Part shown: positions 47,901-61,700 of the stretch, in pieces | How the letters are laid out: every line of letters begins with the position of its first letter | How positions within the stretch are numbered: the stretch's first letter is position 1 | Notes under the pieces: model-generated | What the model was told of the DNA's origin: nothing | Databases searched by the model: none | Seen by the model: only the letters and a program-made list of their open reading frames with translations | Position numbers and translations under genes: made by a program | Source: Haemonchus contortus | Taxonomy: Eukaryota; Nematoda; Chromadorea; Rhabditida; Trichostrongylidae | Reading direction: 5' to 3' | Length of the DNA: 64,000 nucleotides | NCBI GenBank assembly: GCA_000469685.2 | Contig: LS997566.1 | Span: forward strand, 16,854,045 to 16,918,044

Positions 47901-50214
47901 CTTTTACAGCTGCAACGGTGGCGACCCACTGGCGGCATGGAAGTACTGGGTCAAGGATGGAATCGTAACCGGATCGAATTTCACAGCTAATCAGGGATGC
48001 AAGGTAGGCCATACACGTGGTCAGCCTTTAATTTTGCCTTGATGACTATTTGAGAGTGTGATTTAGCCGTATCCATTCCCACCTTGTGAACATCACTCAA
48101 ACAAAACCCATTACGATCCTTGTCGTCATGATCTGTTCCCGACACCAAAGTGTGAAAGAAAATGTGTACCGACTTACAATGAGAAGACCTACAACGATGA
48201 CAAATATTACGGTATGTTTCGATATGTACGTTCAGAAGTAGTACCATCGAATGCTTCTTAGACTCGAGTAGTCTACAGAGCGTGCCATTCGGCAACACTG
48301 AAGGCAAGCCTGCAATGTACTTCGGCCGGGGGAGTACGGTTATTGACCTAAGCCTCAGCTGGGGAGGAGCACCTGGGTGGGTGAGATAGGTTACCTCGTG
48401 CGAAAAGCTGGGATGCGTTAAGAACTGAATATTGCGTGGCCACTATATACAAAAGTGTGAGCGCTAGTGCATGATGCTTCTGCTTAGTCATCCCTCACCC
48501 ATCCTGGTGTTCCTACCCGCCTAAGGCTTGGGGAAAACCATGTTTTTTCTGGATAAGAAACGTTTCCAAGCGCTGGTACGAGTCCGCAAAGCCGGCTACA
48601 TCTTCTCTGCCTTCTAGCGCTCAGTGTTAGAGACCAGGGATGCCCCACACCCAACGAGAACTGCCTCGATTATTCAATAGACAAAAAATCATGCCCAGAG
48701 TAGTGTAAATGGTCACACATTGGCGAAGGAGTGCTGATCCATAGCTTTCGTTAAAATATTGAAATCAAATCATCCAATCGCTGTTTAAGAAATACCTCGA
48801 ATGAACCCATCTCGTTCATAATTCAGAAAAAATACCACTTTCAGGAAGAAACGCCTACGGAGTCAAAGATGATGTCACTGCAATCCAAAAGGAGGTTCTG
48901 ACACATGGTCCTGTTGAAGTGGCTTTTGAAGTGTACGAGGATTTCCTAAACTATGCTGGAGGCATATATGTGGTTTGTACTTTTGCTTTGAGTCAATCTC
49001 ATCAACGCTAGGGTAAGGCTGATTTGCCATGGTCCACAGAGTCGGCAAAGGATGTCTTTGGCTTTGCTTTAAATGTAAATAATATTCGATAATTCAAGAA
49101 CGAAACCCAGTCACTACGGTAGTCCAGCTATGCGCCCTGGCTCTAACGCGTAGTCGTGGAAGTTTTGCGTCCACTGCGTTATAGTCCACCGTAAGATTAC
49201 TGTAGAAATTGGGGTGTGTGTACGAACGTGCGTCCGAGGATGCGCGCGGCAAATTGCGCGGCGAAGTTCGTAACTATTTGAACGACTTTAGCGCCTATCA
49301 TTGGGGCCCAAATTCGAAGTAGAATAGATTAGAAGGATCATCTGACCCTAATAAACTACTCTACTTAGAGTTTGTGCCCCAAAAATTGGCGTCAGAGTCA
49401 TACAAATCGTCACGACCTTCGCCGCGCAAGTTGCCGCGCGCGTCCTCGGACGCACGTTCGTACCGTCCCCCTAGAAATTGTATTCCGAAGTGGATTTCGC
49501 CCTTGTCACATTGTTCAGGCATTGTGATGGTATAAAATCGATTTGATTCCGTTAACTGACGCTCATGTTGGAGTCGACTATGCGCTGCGATCGCAAAGTA
49601 TGAACGCTCTTTTGAACCGATTCACTTTGGTTATTATTAGGATCGGATTTATTCTACGGGACGGCGTTAATGACCCGCGTTGATTATTTCGCGATATCGA
49701 TCGATCGATAGTACCCTAGTATGAACATTCTTTTGGAGACATTATGGATCATAATACCTAGCGAATATTATTGATGAATGTCGTTCGCTCAATGATGTTG
49801 TCGAAGCCCTTTTTGCTTGGACGGTCAATCCAAAAAATTCTTAATAACAGACGGGCAGGGGCGCCATGGCCACTGCCAAAAATTACACTTCACAAATAAT
49901 AAAAATAATTCAACTTCAAAATCTCCTTGTTTTTTTCCTGCAGCATACCGGAGGAAGACTGGGAGGAGGACATGCAGTGAAATTGATCGGATGGGGTGTC
50001 GAACAAGGAATGCCATACTGGTTAATCGCTAACAGCTGGAACACTGATTGGGGAGAGGACGGTAAGGATTCACATCAAAAGAAGTTCCATCCGATTGATT
50101 GTGTACATATATTATTAAGGTTACTTCCGTATTCTGAGGGGAGTGGACGAATGTGGCATCGAGTCTGGAGTCGTTGGTGGTGTGCCAAAGCTAAATTCGA
50201 TTCATCGCAGGTAA
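44912..50214 (+). CDS. cathepsin B-like cysteine protease (papain family C1A)
   Basis: Eleven exons join in phase: 44912-45029, 45371-45465, 46031-46117, 46218-46338, 47268-47341, 47749-47801, 47910-48003, 48067-48211, 48845-48972, 49944-50061 and 50120-50214 (375 residues plus stop). A Met exon upstream is missing from the model. The order is a signal segment ([12 protein letters not shown]), a propeptide with [16 protein letters not shown] and [13 protein letters not shown], then the mature enzyme from about DIPESFDAR. Numbering from 44912, Cys143 in SSCGSCWAFG is the nucleophile, His315 in [12 protein letters not shown] the base, and Asn335 in [13 protein letters not shown] completes the triad. 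His223-His224 in PPCEHH lie in the occluding loop that gives cathepsin B its dipeptidase activity. The family is typical of hookworm gut proteases that digest haemoglobin and other proteins. Introns carry a foldback MITE (49211-49471) and other repeats. Translation ends at TAA 50212-50214, after SIHRR. Confidence 0.92.
48240..48640. repeat. imperfect inverted repeat in a protease intron
   Basis: GC-richer stretch inside the intron 48212-48844. A segment with CACCTGGGTGGGTGAG near 48370 pairs with CTCACCCATCCTGGTG near 48500, and the adjoining CCTAAGCC and GGCTTGG extend the match. It resembles a dispersed foldback or SINE-like repeat. No target duplication was identified. Confidence 0.4.
49211..49471. 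mobile_element. foldback MITE, family 2 (copy 2), inside protease intron
   Basis: A 261-bp element with ~60-base inverted arms (left TACGAACGTGCGTCCGAGGA, right its complement) and a perfect 8-base target duplication TAGAAATT at 49203-49210 and 49472-49479. It lies in the 48973-49943 intron of the cathepsin B-like gene, in either orientation without coding effect. The same family occurs at 9661-9912. Confidence 0.9.
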
Positions 50215-51784
50215 TCTCGTCCACTGTTATTGAACTGCACACCGTTGCATTCCAGAACTACCCCATCTTGTCCTTATCTGATGGAATGGAATAAGACGTT
50301 TCACGGCCTTGCGCTCCACTTCTATTGAAAGCCCAGTTCACGATAGAAATTGTTTCTGACATTGCCCCTAGAACGAACGTGATCGCCAGGGATAGCCCAT
50401 CTCAGGTTGAAAAACGACATCGATAGGGCGTTATAAGGGCTTCAAAACCGGCTCGGCCGACGGACAAACCCAAAAGTGGTCGTGAGGCTGCACCATTTAC
50501 AATGGAGCATTAGGACGCCGACGAGTAGTACGCCTGTGTGGGAGACACCCGGACGATTACAGACTCATGATCTCGTACAACCCTTCCATTCAGGAAAACA
50601 GGGATTTGTGCGAGATCGTCAAACTGAAAGGGCACTATCTATGTTCACTACTTAGTCCACAGCATCCTCCTTACGGGGTAGTCCTTTTTACTAAATTGAC
50701 AGTGGTTCGAAGCATCTTTGCCTAACTTCTGGGAATGGCGCTTTCTGTGGGATTCCCTTTAGGGAACCATCTATAAGATCATGCTGGGTACTGAATTGCA
50801 GCTTACGTCCCTACCACAGGAACACTCCTTCTAAATTGAACTGATTCCAGACGTCACGTGGCGGCATCATCGTATATGGACGACTTCTTCTGAACGCGTC
50901 ATCTACATCTCTAATAATCACTACATGTCTGTTCATAGTTCTTGCCAGCAAAATATTCTTCCCTTACGAAATAATCAATGCTCATCTTACAATGAATAAT
51001 TGCCAGAGTTGTGAGACATTCCAGAGTTTTCCTCTTGTGTTACAAAGCAATCGCAAAGATGAAGGCTCTTGCTCCTAAAAAACTTTGAGGCAATGTCCAA
51101 CCACCATTGAAAGCTAGACCCCCATACTTGATGTGAATGACTGTTCACTCACTAAGAAAGGGACGTCTTTTGGGCAAAGCAAAAAACCGGGTCCACGAAA
51201 GTGCTCGGAATGGATCCTTCCTGTCAAACCCATTGAAGAGAGAGAAGAAGTACTGAAATCGAATGTCATACGGAAGTCTGGATGGTCCACAGTCTTTTTG
51301 GTGTCAATCAATCCCGTCTGAGGGATGAGCCCCGCATTCGACTTCCATTCAGAATCATAAGGGTATATTGAATGCCTATGTGGCTTATAAATGACTTTCG
51401 GTGGCCAGCCGACGTACAAATCGGTGATTTCTGTTGCCTCTGTTGCCAATAAAACGACCCCGGAAGGATGGGAGGTCTGGGCCTAGGCTGATATCGATCC
51501 GGAAATCGAACCCGTGAAAATGCGTGTGGGATGACGATTCTTGCTCTTTCACCACCTCCGCCCACAAAATCTCGACTACTCTCTTCTTATGACCGGCAAG
51601 TCATGGTAGCTACACACTATAGCAGTCACCAATGTCATTTCAGATAACATTTTTCGTACAGCTGGGACCACAAGACCAAGAAGTAAAGGCAAATGCCGAC
51701 AGATACACCACCAGCACAACACGCATCATACCGTAGCCTCGGATCCATTTTCAGTGCCATTTTTTTTCAGAGTAAGCCAGCAAC
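50215..51784. other. intergenic between convergent genes; repeat fragments
   Basis: A family-1-like end (CAGTTCACGATAG) lies at about 50336. The stretch 51290-51440 resembles 3700-3840 in intron 4 of copy A (CGACTTCCA and TGGCCAGCCGA segments), a dispersed repeat. No gene was recognised. Confidence 0.4.
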
Positions 51785-52769
51785 TTTATTTACTCACTCA
51801 GCAACATACAAAATGAGTAACAGCTCGATTACTTAACGAGATTACACGTAGAAATCATTAAAAACAATTTAACTGAGATAGTGTAGCAGTGCATTGGTGC
51901 AGGATGTCTCTTGGGAACAGCCTGGATCCAAAACAAACCCACTATCTCACCCCCGAGATGAAGGAAGTTCATATAATACACATTAATACACACTCTGACA
52001 GCCGGGCGAGGCAGCAGAACGTAATTCGCCGCGCTCCACTCCGGCTTGACAAGGATTGTTAATGAAATTCAACATTTAGTTACAAAGAGAATGAGATGAT
52101 GAGGTGTCAGAAATTTGGGCACTCAAAATACCGGGATTGGGGTTCATACATTGGATAACAACAAATTTCGCTAGGCATATGTCGTCGCGTAATAACAGAG
52201 CAAAAATGTAGACAGAAACGGAGCGCTATTCTCAAGGCAGCTAGTTAAATAAGCTATAGATGCGGACGTTACTTCAAGTAAACAATTCGACTAAGTAAAA
52301 TGCCGGTTGTGGACTTCGGACCGAAGATTGGGATACCGAGGGTCCAAATACCCTTACCAAGCCTATTCTGCCCCCCACGCAACGTTCAGCTCAAATTAGG
52401 TTTGAACTTCGCCCTCCGTCCACAACCAAGCCCTCTAAACAAAAGAAGCATAATCTGAGTATTTCGTAACCAGTAGTAAAAGCAACAGTCGTAGAAGAAG
52501 CAGTATAAACTGACCATAATACATCAAAAACACTCAACAATATTGCAAAAAAAGGACGAAAAAAAATACAAGTAAATTACACAAGCAATTGAGAAAATAT
52601 GAAAATAAATGAACCACAACAATCAAATGGAAACGTCCTTGAGGTCTGCATATGTAAGAAACAAAAATGTATCTAGTAACAAAATAAAAATTCAATGACT
52701 AGAATACTTGACGACAAATTCATTGCTAATGATAAGTCGATAAAAAGTAGTATACGACAGGCCAACAGT
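51785..52769 (-). other. probable 3' UTR of the zinc-finger gene
   Basis: AT-rich, without frames of note. A minus-strand AATAAA (plus-strand TTTATT at 51785-51790) is a suitable poly(A) signal ~980 bases past the stop at 52770-52772. The length of the UTR is inferred. Confidence 0.4.
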
Positions 52770-55700
52770 TCACTCAGGGGCATATTCCTCTTCACCGGGA
52801 TCTTCCTCGTCCTCTTGCTCGAGTTCGAGGCCTGCATCTTCATCGAGGACAAGTTTCGGTTCCGAAGCTGAATCGTCCTCGTAATCCGCAACCTCTTCAT
52901 CTTCAACGCTATCACTGGGATCGTCATCCAGTCCAGCTATTATAGACGACGCAGTTTCACCCATATGTTGTTTCCTAAAAAGAAATTATTAAAAACAGGC
53001 AAATTACATGGACATAACCGAGGATCCTAGTGACTGCGAGAGAGCGCTGCAAATGTGCTGGGTTTTCCCTTTCACAAACAAACATATAAACTAAGTCAAA
53101 GACGGTCGTTGCGTCTGCCCAAGCAGGAAAGGAATGAAAACACGAAAGCGAAAAGATATCATAACATTTCTGCACAATTCAGAGCTCATTCCAAGTGCAC
53201 GACCTCAAAAACGGTTTGGGTTCACCCACAAAATAAGGCCGTTATAGCCTCATATGTACGGTGAACTTAAGTTCTTTTCCGGTGCATTAGATTATCATAT
53301 AAGCCATACAGTAAACAGAAGATGGCGGGTGCATAGGGAGTACAAAGGAATCTGCGGAGCCGAATTTCACTTCCTCATGAAATAGACACTAATCACACCT
53401 ACCTTGATACAACTCTACACATTATTTTCACGAAAATTTGAAAAAAGCTCAAACTTACAGCTTCTCAATATCCTGCTGAGTCGGAATCGGTGCATCGACA
53501 AAATAAGCGGGATAACATTCACGAATCATTGCCTTGATATCTTTCGCATGCTTCAGTCGGTTATCGACCGGTCTATCTTCAGAATCGTGCAATTCACGAA
53601 TGTGCCGTATGACGATTTCGCGAGATTGATGACCCTACAAGAGAAGGAATTTCGTTTGTTCACTCACGCCCTCAATAAAATCAGTTCCTAAAGTAAGAGA
53701 ATAGTAATAAAACAAAAAATAAGTAATGCAATAATTCTTATCAAGCATTGAAGCAAAAACAACAAACAAAACTCTCAAATTATTGAAACAAACTACAAAA
53801 AGAGAGCATGGTAATGGAAAGACTACTTAGAAAATCGAACGAACCAATTCACAGTGTGGGCACAGGAACAAGTGCTCTTCCATATGCGTATAGGCATGCT
53901 CACTCATCCGAGAATTCGTAATCTTTCCACATTTCTAAAACCAATTTCTATAAATCTCCCACATAGACTCAGAACTCCACCGTGCTAATATTATTTAAAA
54001 AAACAAACAGACATATATTCGGTCACTCACCTCACAATGAGCAGCTTCAGAGAGCTTTTTCTTAAAGTACTGCGCTCCTCCAAGGAGCATGCTAATCTCA
54101 CGCAGCCTCGCCATTTCCGTCCGCTTACTCTTTGACTTCGGCCGCCGCAAACCAAATCTTGGAAAACGGCTTTGACGTTTACGAATTCGTGTTTTTTGCG
54201 AAACTGTTGGATCCCGTTCCTAAACTGATGCAATAAACAAGTAATGAAATTTTGTTATACGAGTTTCGAGTCCCTTTCCTTTCCGACATAAGTCGACGTG
54301 AAATGAAGAAAAAGAAACGGCCTCCAGAATCTTCCCCTAATCTGACAATCTCTAGAGCTCAAACCACAAACCTCTTCTTCATCTTCGAAAGTCTCTAGCT
54401 CGTCTTCAGGATCCTCATCGGGTGTTCCGTCAGCGTCATCGAGTTCACCCTAAATTCCGAACTTTTCACATTAGCAGCTAACTCCCACAGTAGCGCTTCG
54501 AATACTTTTTACTACCTGTATTATATGCCCGATATCTAACGTCAAATCATCGAGAGTATCGTCATCCTCTGACGATTTTTTCGACTTCTGAAACAGACTC
54601 ACAAGACACTCGCAGATAATATGACGTTAGATATCACGGCATCCGTTAGCATCGCACGCGAAACGTTTAGAACTCACTGTTGCCGTTGCTGACGAAGCCT
54701 TTCCTCTGCGTTTGTGCTCCTGGGCGAAAAGTGCTTGGAAGCCAAAGCACTTTTCTGACATTTGCTTCACTTCATCAGAATATTCCTGAACCTTACCAAT
54801 GATTCGAAAAGAGTTTTCAGCTATGAATAAAAATGTTTCGTCATGGCTTCCGCAAGTGATAATTCTGGGAGACGTACATGCATGAACAGAGTACTCCAGC
54901 AGCTTACTGATCTAACCGTGGACGACCCACGTCAACGTACGAAAGAAGTTTCATGAGGATAGCTTTGGTGGGAGCCATTGACAACACATCACTATTGCAT
55001 CGAGATGCTCATACTCACCCCAATGCGGTCTTGCACAACATCTTCAGTTCCGTGTTCTTTCTTTCCGTGTACCTGCACCGACTGCGACCTGTCGTGTCCA
55101 AATCCACAAACTCGACAAATATATCGGTTGATTCCCATGTCTTTGGCCATATGCCAGAGAATATGAAAGCCTCGTATCTGAAATACTTCAGTTACTCAGC
55201 AAATCTTGACAGTAATTTAGTTCAAGAAATAACCAAGCAAATTCGAATTCAACTCAACCTACCCTATTTTGCATAGTTTTATGACAAAGACGACACTCTA
55301 AAGGGTGCTCCTCGTCCGGGACTGCTCTTGGGACAACTGCGGTGATCGGAGGAGGTTTCGGCGCCGGCGCTGTAGCAGTTTTGTTATTCTAAAGATATAT
55401 GAATAAAAAACAATAACTATGTTTTTTTGGGCGTAGGGTCGGCACAAAATGTAGATTAATAACCAGGGTGACCCAACAGTGAACATGGTTACAACCAACT
55501 GCATGGGGATCACAGGCCAAGAAAAGGAAGCATAAAGAAGGATAAAAAGCAGCGCTTGAAAGAAATGTGGTTTTAGCCGAATGCATGCCGAACAGTATCT
55601 CTTTTGAATGTTTCTGTGCACATCCCCACACCAAGCAAGAGAAAAAAGGAAGTGACGGATGAAACTACCCAAATCGTGTCCCACCCTTATTGCCAGGGGT

Positions 55701-58700
55701 GTTTTGTGTAACGCTGAACCCGAAATGTCGTAAAAACAACCGATTTCTTGGAATCACCATTAACAACGATGGATAAAACATGACCAAAGCCCCAAGGGAG
55801 GCGTGAAAGTTCACTATTTTCACTACATCTTGCCCCATTCACCCACCCGCTAGGTTTGCATAACTACTAACAATTTTCGAAATGGCTCCTAATATGGAAA
55901 TATGCCAAACTCAAGATAGACTCTCGTTAGATTTTCCCTCAATTTTGGAAAACCAGGAAAAAGAGGAATTCACGGCTATCTACTAACTCACGTGATGAAC
56001 CTTCTCAATCGCGATATTCTACACAATTTTTCAGTAACAATGAAGAAAAAAACTGACAAAATCAGAAGTTATTCACCTTCTCTTTCTGAGCAGCAATCTG
56101 AGCATTGTAAGCGGCCTCCGCTTTTGCTGCGGTTGGGCCAGGAGTGCTACCGTTTTTTGTTCCAAGCAATTCCATAGATAATTCCTGCAATTCGCTTCAT
56201 AATACGTGGCCCACGAGTTTAATAATACACATAATGCAATATGTTAGTTATTACAGGAAATGTTTGTAGTTTCAAACAAATTATGCAGTCCATCAGAAAA
56301 AAAAAAACACGTCTTCGGGACGTGGAGCTACAGTGAACATGTGAAATGGCAGAATGTGCATGATAGGCTGTTCAACAACAAGCACAACTAGCTTGTGGCC
56401 GTCATCCCTTCAATGCCACACCACTTTTTTTATCTAAGGTACTGCAACAAGATGCACTACCAGCTCGCAACACCACTGATAGCATACAGTACCATGAAAA
56501 AAGATAAAAAGACATATAACTGAACGTAATTAATTTGTTAGTCATGACAACGTTGACGCGAGCCACTGCATCAGGCAGACCAGTTCTCGGGCCACACCAC
56601 TTTCACTGAACTTATCTGCTCCAAAGAAGAACAAAAAGAAACACAAAGACGATTCATGCAAAAATTAGCAGTGAGTTCACGTGCAGTATAAGACATATCA
56701 TGTTAAAAGACAATCAAGCGTTACAAAGGTTCAAGTTGCGCGCGCAGTGGTTAGTAGTGTGTGGCACCCGAGAACCAACCTGCTTCTGCTGTTGCTGTTG
56801 CTCTGACTGTTGCGATTGCTGTTGGGCCTGACTTTGATTTGCAGCAGCGGTTTCTGCTGCTGCAGCCGCAGCCTTGGCAGCCGCTGCCGCTACTGCTGCA
56901 GCACTATTGCTAGCATTAGCCTTATGAGCCAGAAACAGTTCATGATTCAACTCCTGAAATGACACAACACGGCACTGACACACAAGCACCAACACATTAC
57001 TAGCATAAGGCCATTCTAGACCTAGTATGTATTCGGATAGAGTTTACACTTACCATAAGGCGAGCGCTGCGTGCTACTGCCGAACTATGAAAAAAACTAT
57101 TGAGGAAAGTGAAACGCATGCCAACAACGGATTTCAGTCGCAACATAAAACAATAATACCACTGCGATCAAGTACACAGGGAAAGGTGGCTTATGAACGT
57201 AATACTGCGGGACTCGCCATTATAAGAAAATCGAGAAACAGTCAAATAGTAATTCAACAATGTTATCGTACTAACCTGGCACCGATGGAAAAGTTCGAGA
57301 GAACGATCTTCCATCATGTCTGGATCTATTTTCCCGTGAATCTTTGACTGATGGTTTTCCATTTGGTCCTTACGGTAATGTTCGACAGTGCAACCTTCGA
57401 AAAGACATCGGAAGCGGAATGTCTGAAATGTGAGGAATAATACCCACTTTCTAACGGCACAACACTAAATGCATATTGAGAACAAGAATCACGATAGAAA
57501 ATAATTACAGAAGGAACGGCAACTAGAAACTACTCGAAAAGAAATCGCCAAGAACGAGAGGTTCAAACAATGGGATTCTAAGGTAGGGCGGATAAAATAA
57601 GCGTTTCGCGTCTGGGACACAAGTAATGCGTACTCATACGCTCTCGCTGGCTCGAGAAGAGCGTCTTTAGTCTTAAAGTGTGCTATGATGCAGTATCGCT
57701 ATGAACCGAATCTGAACTGATGCAAGCCTGTCGTTAAGCAATTCTTGCAACAGCCTTAGCCTGTTGACCATCACGACGTATCTGTCACACAGTCGACAGG
57801 GTTTAATATCATAAAGCGGATGAACCAGAGGGAAAACTACAACGAGAAGCAAAGCTGAAGTACTTACTCCGTGATCCTTGGCTAGATGAAAGAACATATG
57901 CATTTGACGTGCACCGGCTGTAACTGGTTTCTGACACTTACTGCATTCGCCAAGCACGCGCTTCTTTGAAATTCTGGAACTAATACGAAATAATGCGAAA
58001 ACAGCTCATTAAGTTAGTAACTGCAAATGTTTTCAAAACTGGAAAGACAATTACAAATACTTACGCGCTGCTCAACGCTTTTGCACTCTGACTTTTTGAG
58101 GGTTTCTCTGTATGCGAGTCAGCGTAGCTATCTTCCAGTCGACCATCTGACGCGAACAAAGCGGCCACATTATCCAATACGGAGCTAGAAACAGCACCAT
58201 AAGTCACAGTTTCATATAAGTTAGCAACAACAAGAGGAGAACGCAATAAAAAGCTGATAGAAAAAAGCAGTGATAAAAAGGATCAAAATGAAAATCGAAC
58301 GGTATGTTCCAGGCATTAAATCACCCGATCTACAGGAAAATCAACAGTTTACTCAAAGGTGCTCCCAAGCAAGAAGGGATTCAAACTCACATAGGATTCA
58401 AGTTATCCAAAATACTATCGTCGATCATAGACCCATCATCTTGATCATGATCACCGTCGAATTCAGATTTAACTCGCTTGCTATTGAACATTGGGATTAA
58501 TTCGAGATCATCCGAAACTGAAATTATATAAGAATGTGATATCTGGGTGTAGAATATTTTTGGAGACAAAATAATATATAAATACATATCGAACTCACTT
58601 TCACCTTCTACAACCCCAGAACTCGTTGCTCGACTGATACTCGCGAGTAATGCATCCGTATTCGTATTACCGGTTGATAGCGAGTCATCAAGAGGCCTTT

Positions 58701-61700
58701 TCCGTGAAGCACTTCCACCACTATTATTTACAGGCACTTCAACGGGAGATGTACGAGATCGTTCAAGCGACGGCAACTTCTGAAAAATACACTTGAAAAT
58801 CAGGGAGCAGCACTGTAAGAATAAGTCGTATACACATCAGAGGAACCCCTCAAGACGTTCCAGTCTGCAAGGCTATGTTTAGTGGCCCTCATAGTAACAG
58901 CCCATCGCGATGTCAAGGGTTTGAGCAATGATTACCTCTATCTGATGGATATCTTCTCTAAGCTCCTTGAAAAGCTATTTCTCTAGTCAAATCACTTCTT
59001 CTGGCATCTTCTGAGGATATATTAGGACAGCTCCCTATCAAGGATTCCACTGATGGAGCCTCTGATATATCAAAATTGCTGTAGGTTCGAGGCAAAGTGG
59101 TAATGGCACCACCTTTTTTTAACGGGTCAGATATAACCATAGAAGGCAGCGGTCAGCATTTACTTGCTTAACCGTTTATTACAAAGCTAGATAGATGGGT
59201 ACAGACGGATGGAATGCAAGTAATTTACCGTCGTGGGATGAATGAAGTGCTGTGGAATGGTCTTTGGCAGCACTGGGCAAACCTCACAATCATCCTCCAC
59301 TTTAATTCCCTTATTCATACACCTTCCACACCCCAATTCTGAACGATCTAACTAGCTAAATTTGCCCTGGTGAGAAATCAAGTGGCTTCAGTATATTAGA
59401 CATCACGAACATGCCTAGGGAAAGAGCAAATAAGTAAAAAGCAAACAAACAAAGCCGACGTACCACATCGTGGGCTTTGATCACAGCAGCCAAGTGATTT
59501 ACAGCGGCTGCAGCCGGCGGTGATATCGTTGATGATGACAATCTGCTGCCTCCTTGGTTCATTCGGCGCGACATTGCATGCGACAAAGCACGATCCATCA
59601 TGATTTGCAACGATCGCTTCGCCGTTACATTATCTACGTAGATGAACTGAAATACACAGTAGAGCACTTTTCAGATACAACAAGAAAAGTAGAGCTCAAG
59701 CGGGGAGCAGCCCTAAACTAAAATCTAGATCTCAGGCCTACTGTCGGAATTCGTACGTCGATTCATCAGGGGAAGACAGTGAGTAGAGACGATGAAAATA
59801 TGTAACAGTGATAGGCAGAAAAAAGTAGCTTCCTTTGCAACGTATTCGACTGATCACTGCCCAGGACCTTGTCAATGTGATGAACCGGCACTACGAGGGC
59901 CGAGTAAAAGTCCTGACTAATCTATCTTGGCTGCACTCTATACTGGTAATAGAAAATCATGGAAGAAATTCGAAGAAAACCCGAAAAACACAAATCCGCA
60001 ATTAATGACAAGGATCTCAGCTATTGAATTGAATAGTAACATCTCAAAGTTCCTCTGTATTCACGACTCACGTCGAGAAGGTTGGATCCGACAGATCGAC
60101 AATGCTCTACTGTCAGCTTCAAAACCTTTGGAATGGAGTCGTCAATCACAAAATTTCAAGATTCTATCTATTGGCCGTCTATGTCTAATTAGAACTCCGA
60201 GCTGGACTTAGTTGACTGGCTGTTTCACTTGGAAAAACAACTCCCATATTCTCTAAGGTTGCATTTTGTACAGCATTAAGATCTGCCATGTAGGCCGAGT
60301 AGGAACTCGAATTTATATTTCACCCGGAACTAAACTATCGAAGTTTCAATGATCATGACTACCTGCCGTAGTCAGGGAAAGAACTGAGAAAGGAAAGTCA
60401 GTATTATGAAAACTGACCGAGAGTCGTTAAATTACAGTTAATATTCACAGAACCTTGGGTTGAGCTAACCTTATTCATGTTTTTTCGATGCGAAGAATGT
60501 AGATGCTCCCTCATTTCAGCATCAGAGGCTCTTTCTGAAAGGCATATTGGACACTGAAACGGCAACCAGTTCAGATGTTCACGCTTCAGATGCACCTAAA
60601 TAAAGGCAATTGCTGTTCAAAGAAAAGAACAGAGGCATGTCTCAAAAAATTGGCGTTCAACTCAACAGGAACTTTGGAAAGTATACACTGGTTCTGTGTG
60701 TGCACATAATCCGTCACAAAAACTCTAACAACTTTTTTAACTATTTTCTTTTCTTAATAATTGGGATTCTGTTTGAGCTCAAACAAAATGGAAGGATAGA
60801 TTTCATATGGAAACATTTTTATATGAAACGGATAGAAGTAATACATAGGAAAGGACCCACCTCCATATCCTCGCTATTGTTCTTGTTGATTCCACATTCC
60901 AGACATGTCAAATGCATCATCGGCGTGTTGTTGGAGATACTCAACTGATCGCCCCATGACGTTGTGAGATCCGTCTACAACATCTCATGATCCTTTCAGA
61001 TGCTCGAACCAATAACCACCCAAAGTTAAACCACAAAAGTGTTTTGGAGGGTTCATTTAGCAAACTTAATAGAACTGCCCACGCACTGCCCACGAAATTT
61101 ATATCAAGAGCGATGGTGTATCGTATATCTCCCAACAAGAGCATTTGACAAATGAGTCGGAAAGTTACGATGAAGGAGAGTGATTCAGCAGTAACGAGGA
61201 ATGAACAACTTCTTCTTTGTGTCGGCCAACATATGGTAAAGAAGTGGTGAACCAACACAGAGTAAGGAAGGGGTGAACGATATCACCCAATAATGTGAAG
61301 CCGGGAGGAATCATGTACATTCAAGGAGAGGAGGGAAGATTCAGTGAACAATTCCATTGAAACGATTTCCTTATTTTACTACTTGTTCAGAATGCTCATT
61401 ATTCTTTTGTACAGGTCTAACATATTAGAGGAAACACAAATGCTGCGCTTGCTAGTCGTTGCTGAATTTGGACGAGTCCGATTCCGCAACGACCATCCAA
61501 TTAGGGACACGCAGAAAAGCTAACTGTGATAGATTTCAAGTTATACTAAAGGTTTGTAAATGGAACGCTGAAACCAATCCGTTCCAACCAACCAATTCCC
61601 TCCATCTAAGGTCGAAGATATCCTGAGAGAATGAAAGCATATCCATTCAAAAGGATAAAAACATCAACTTCTACATGTTGATACCATGAGGGACTGTTCA

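Noticed and set aside
57047..57077. Possible 31-base exon between zinc-finger exons
   Set aside because: Good splice sites, but no phase joins it to both neighbours; the direct join 57276 to 56953 is in phase.
58958..59140. Minus-strand frame between zinc-finger exons
   Set aside because: A TGA lies just upstream in frame with no acceptor between, and the neighbouring exons join in phase without it.
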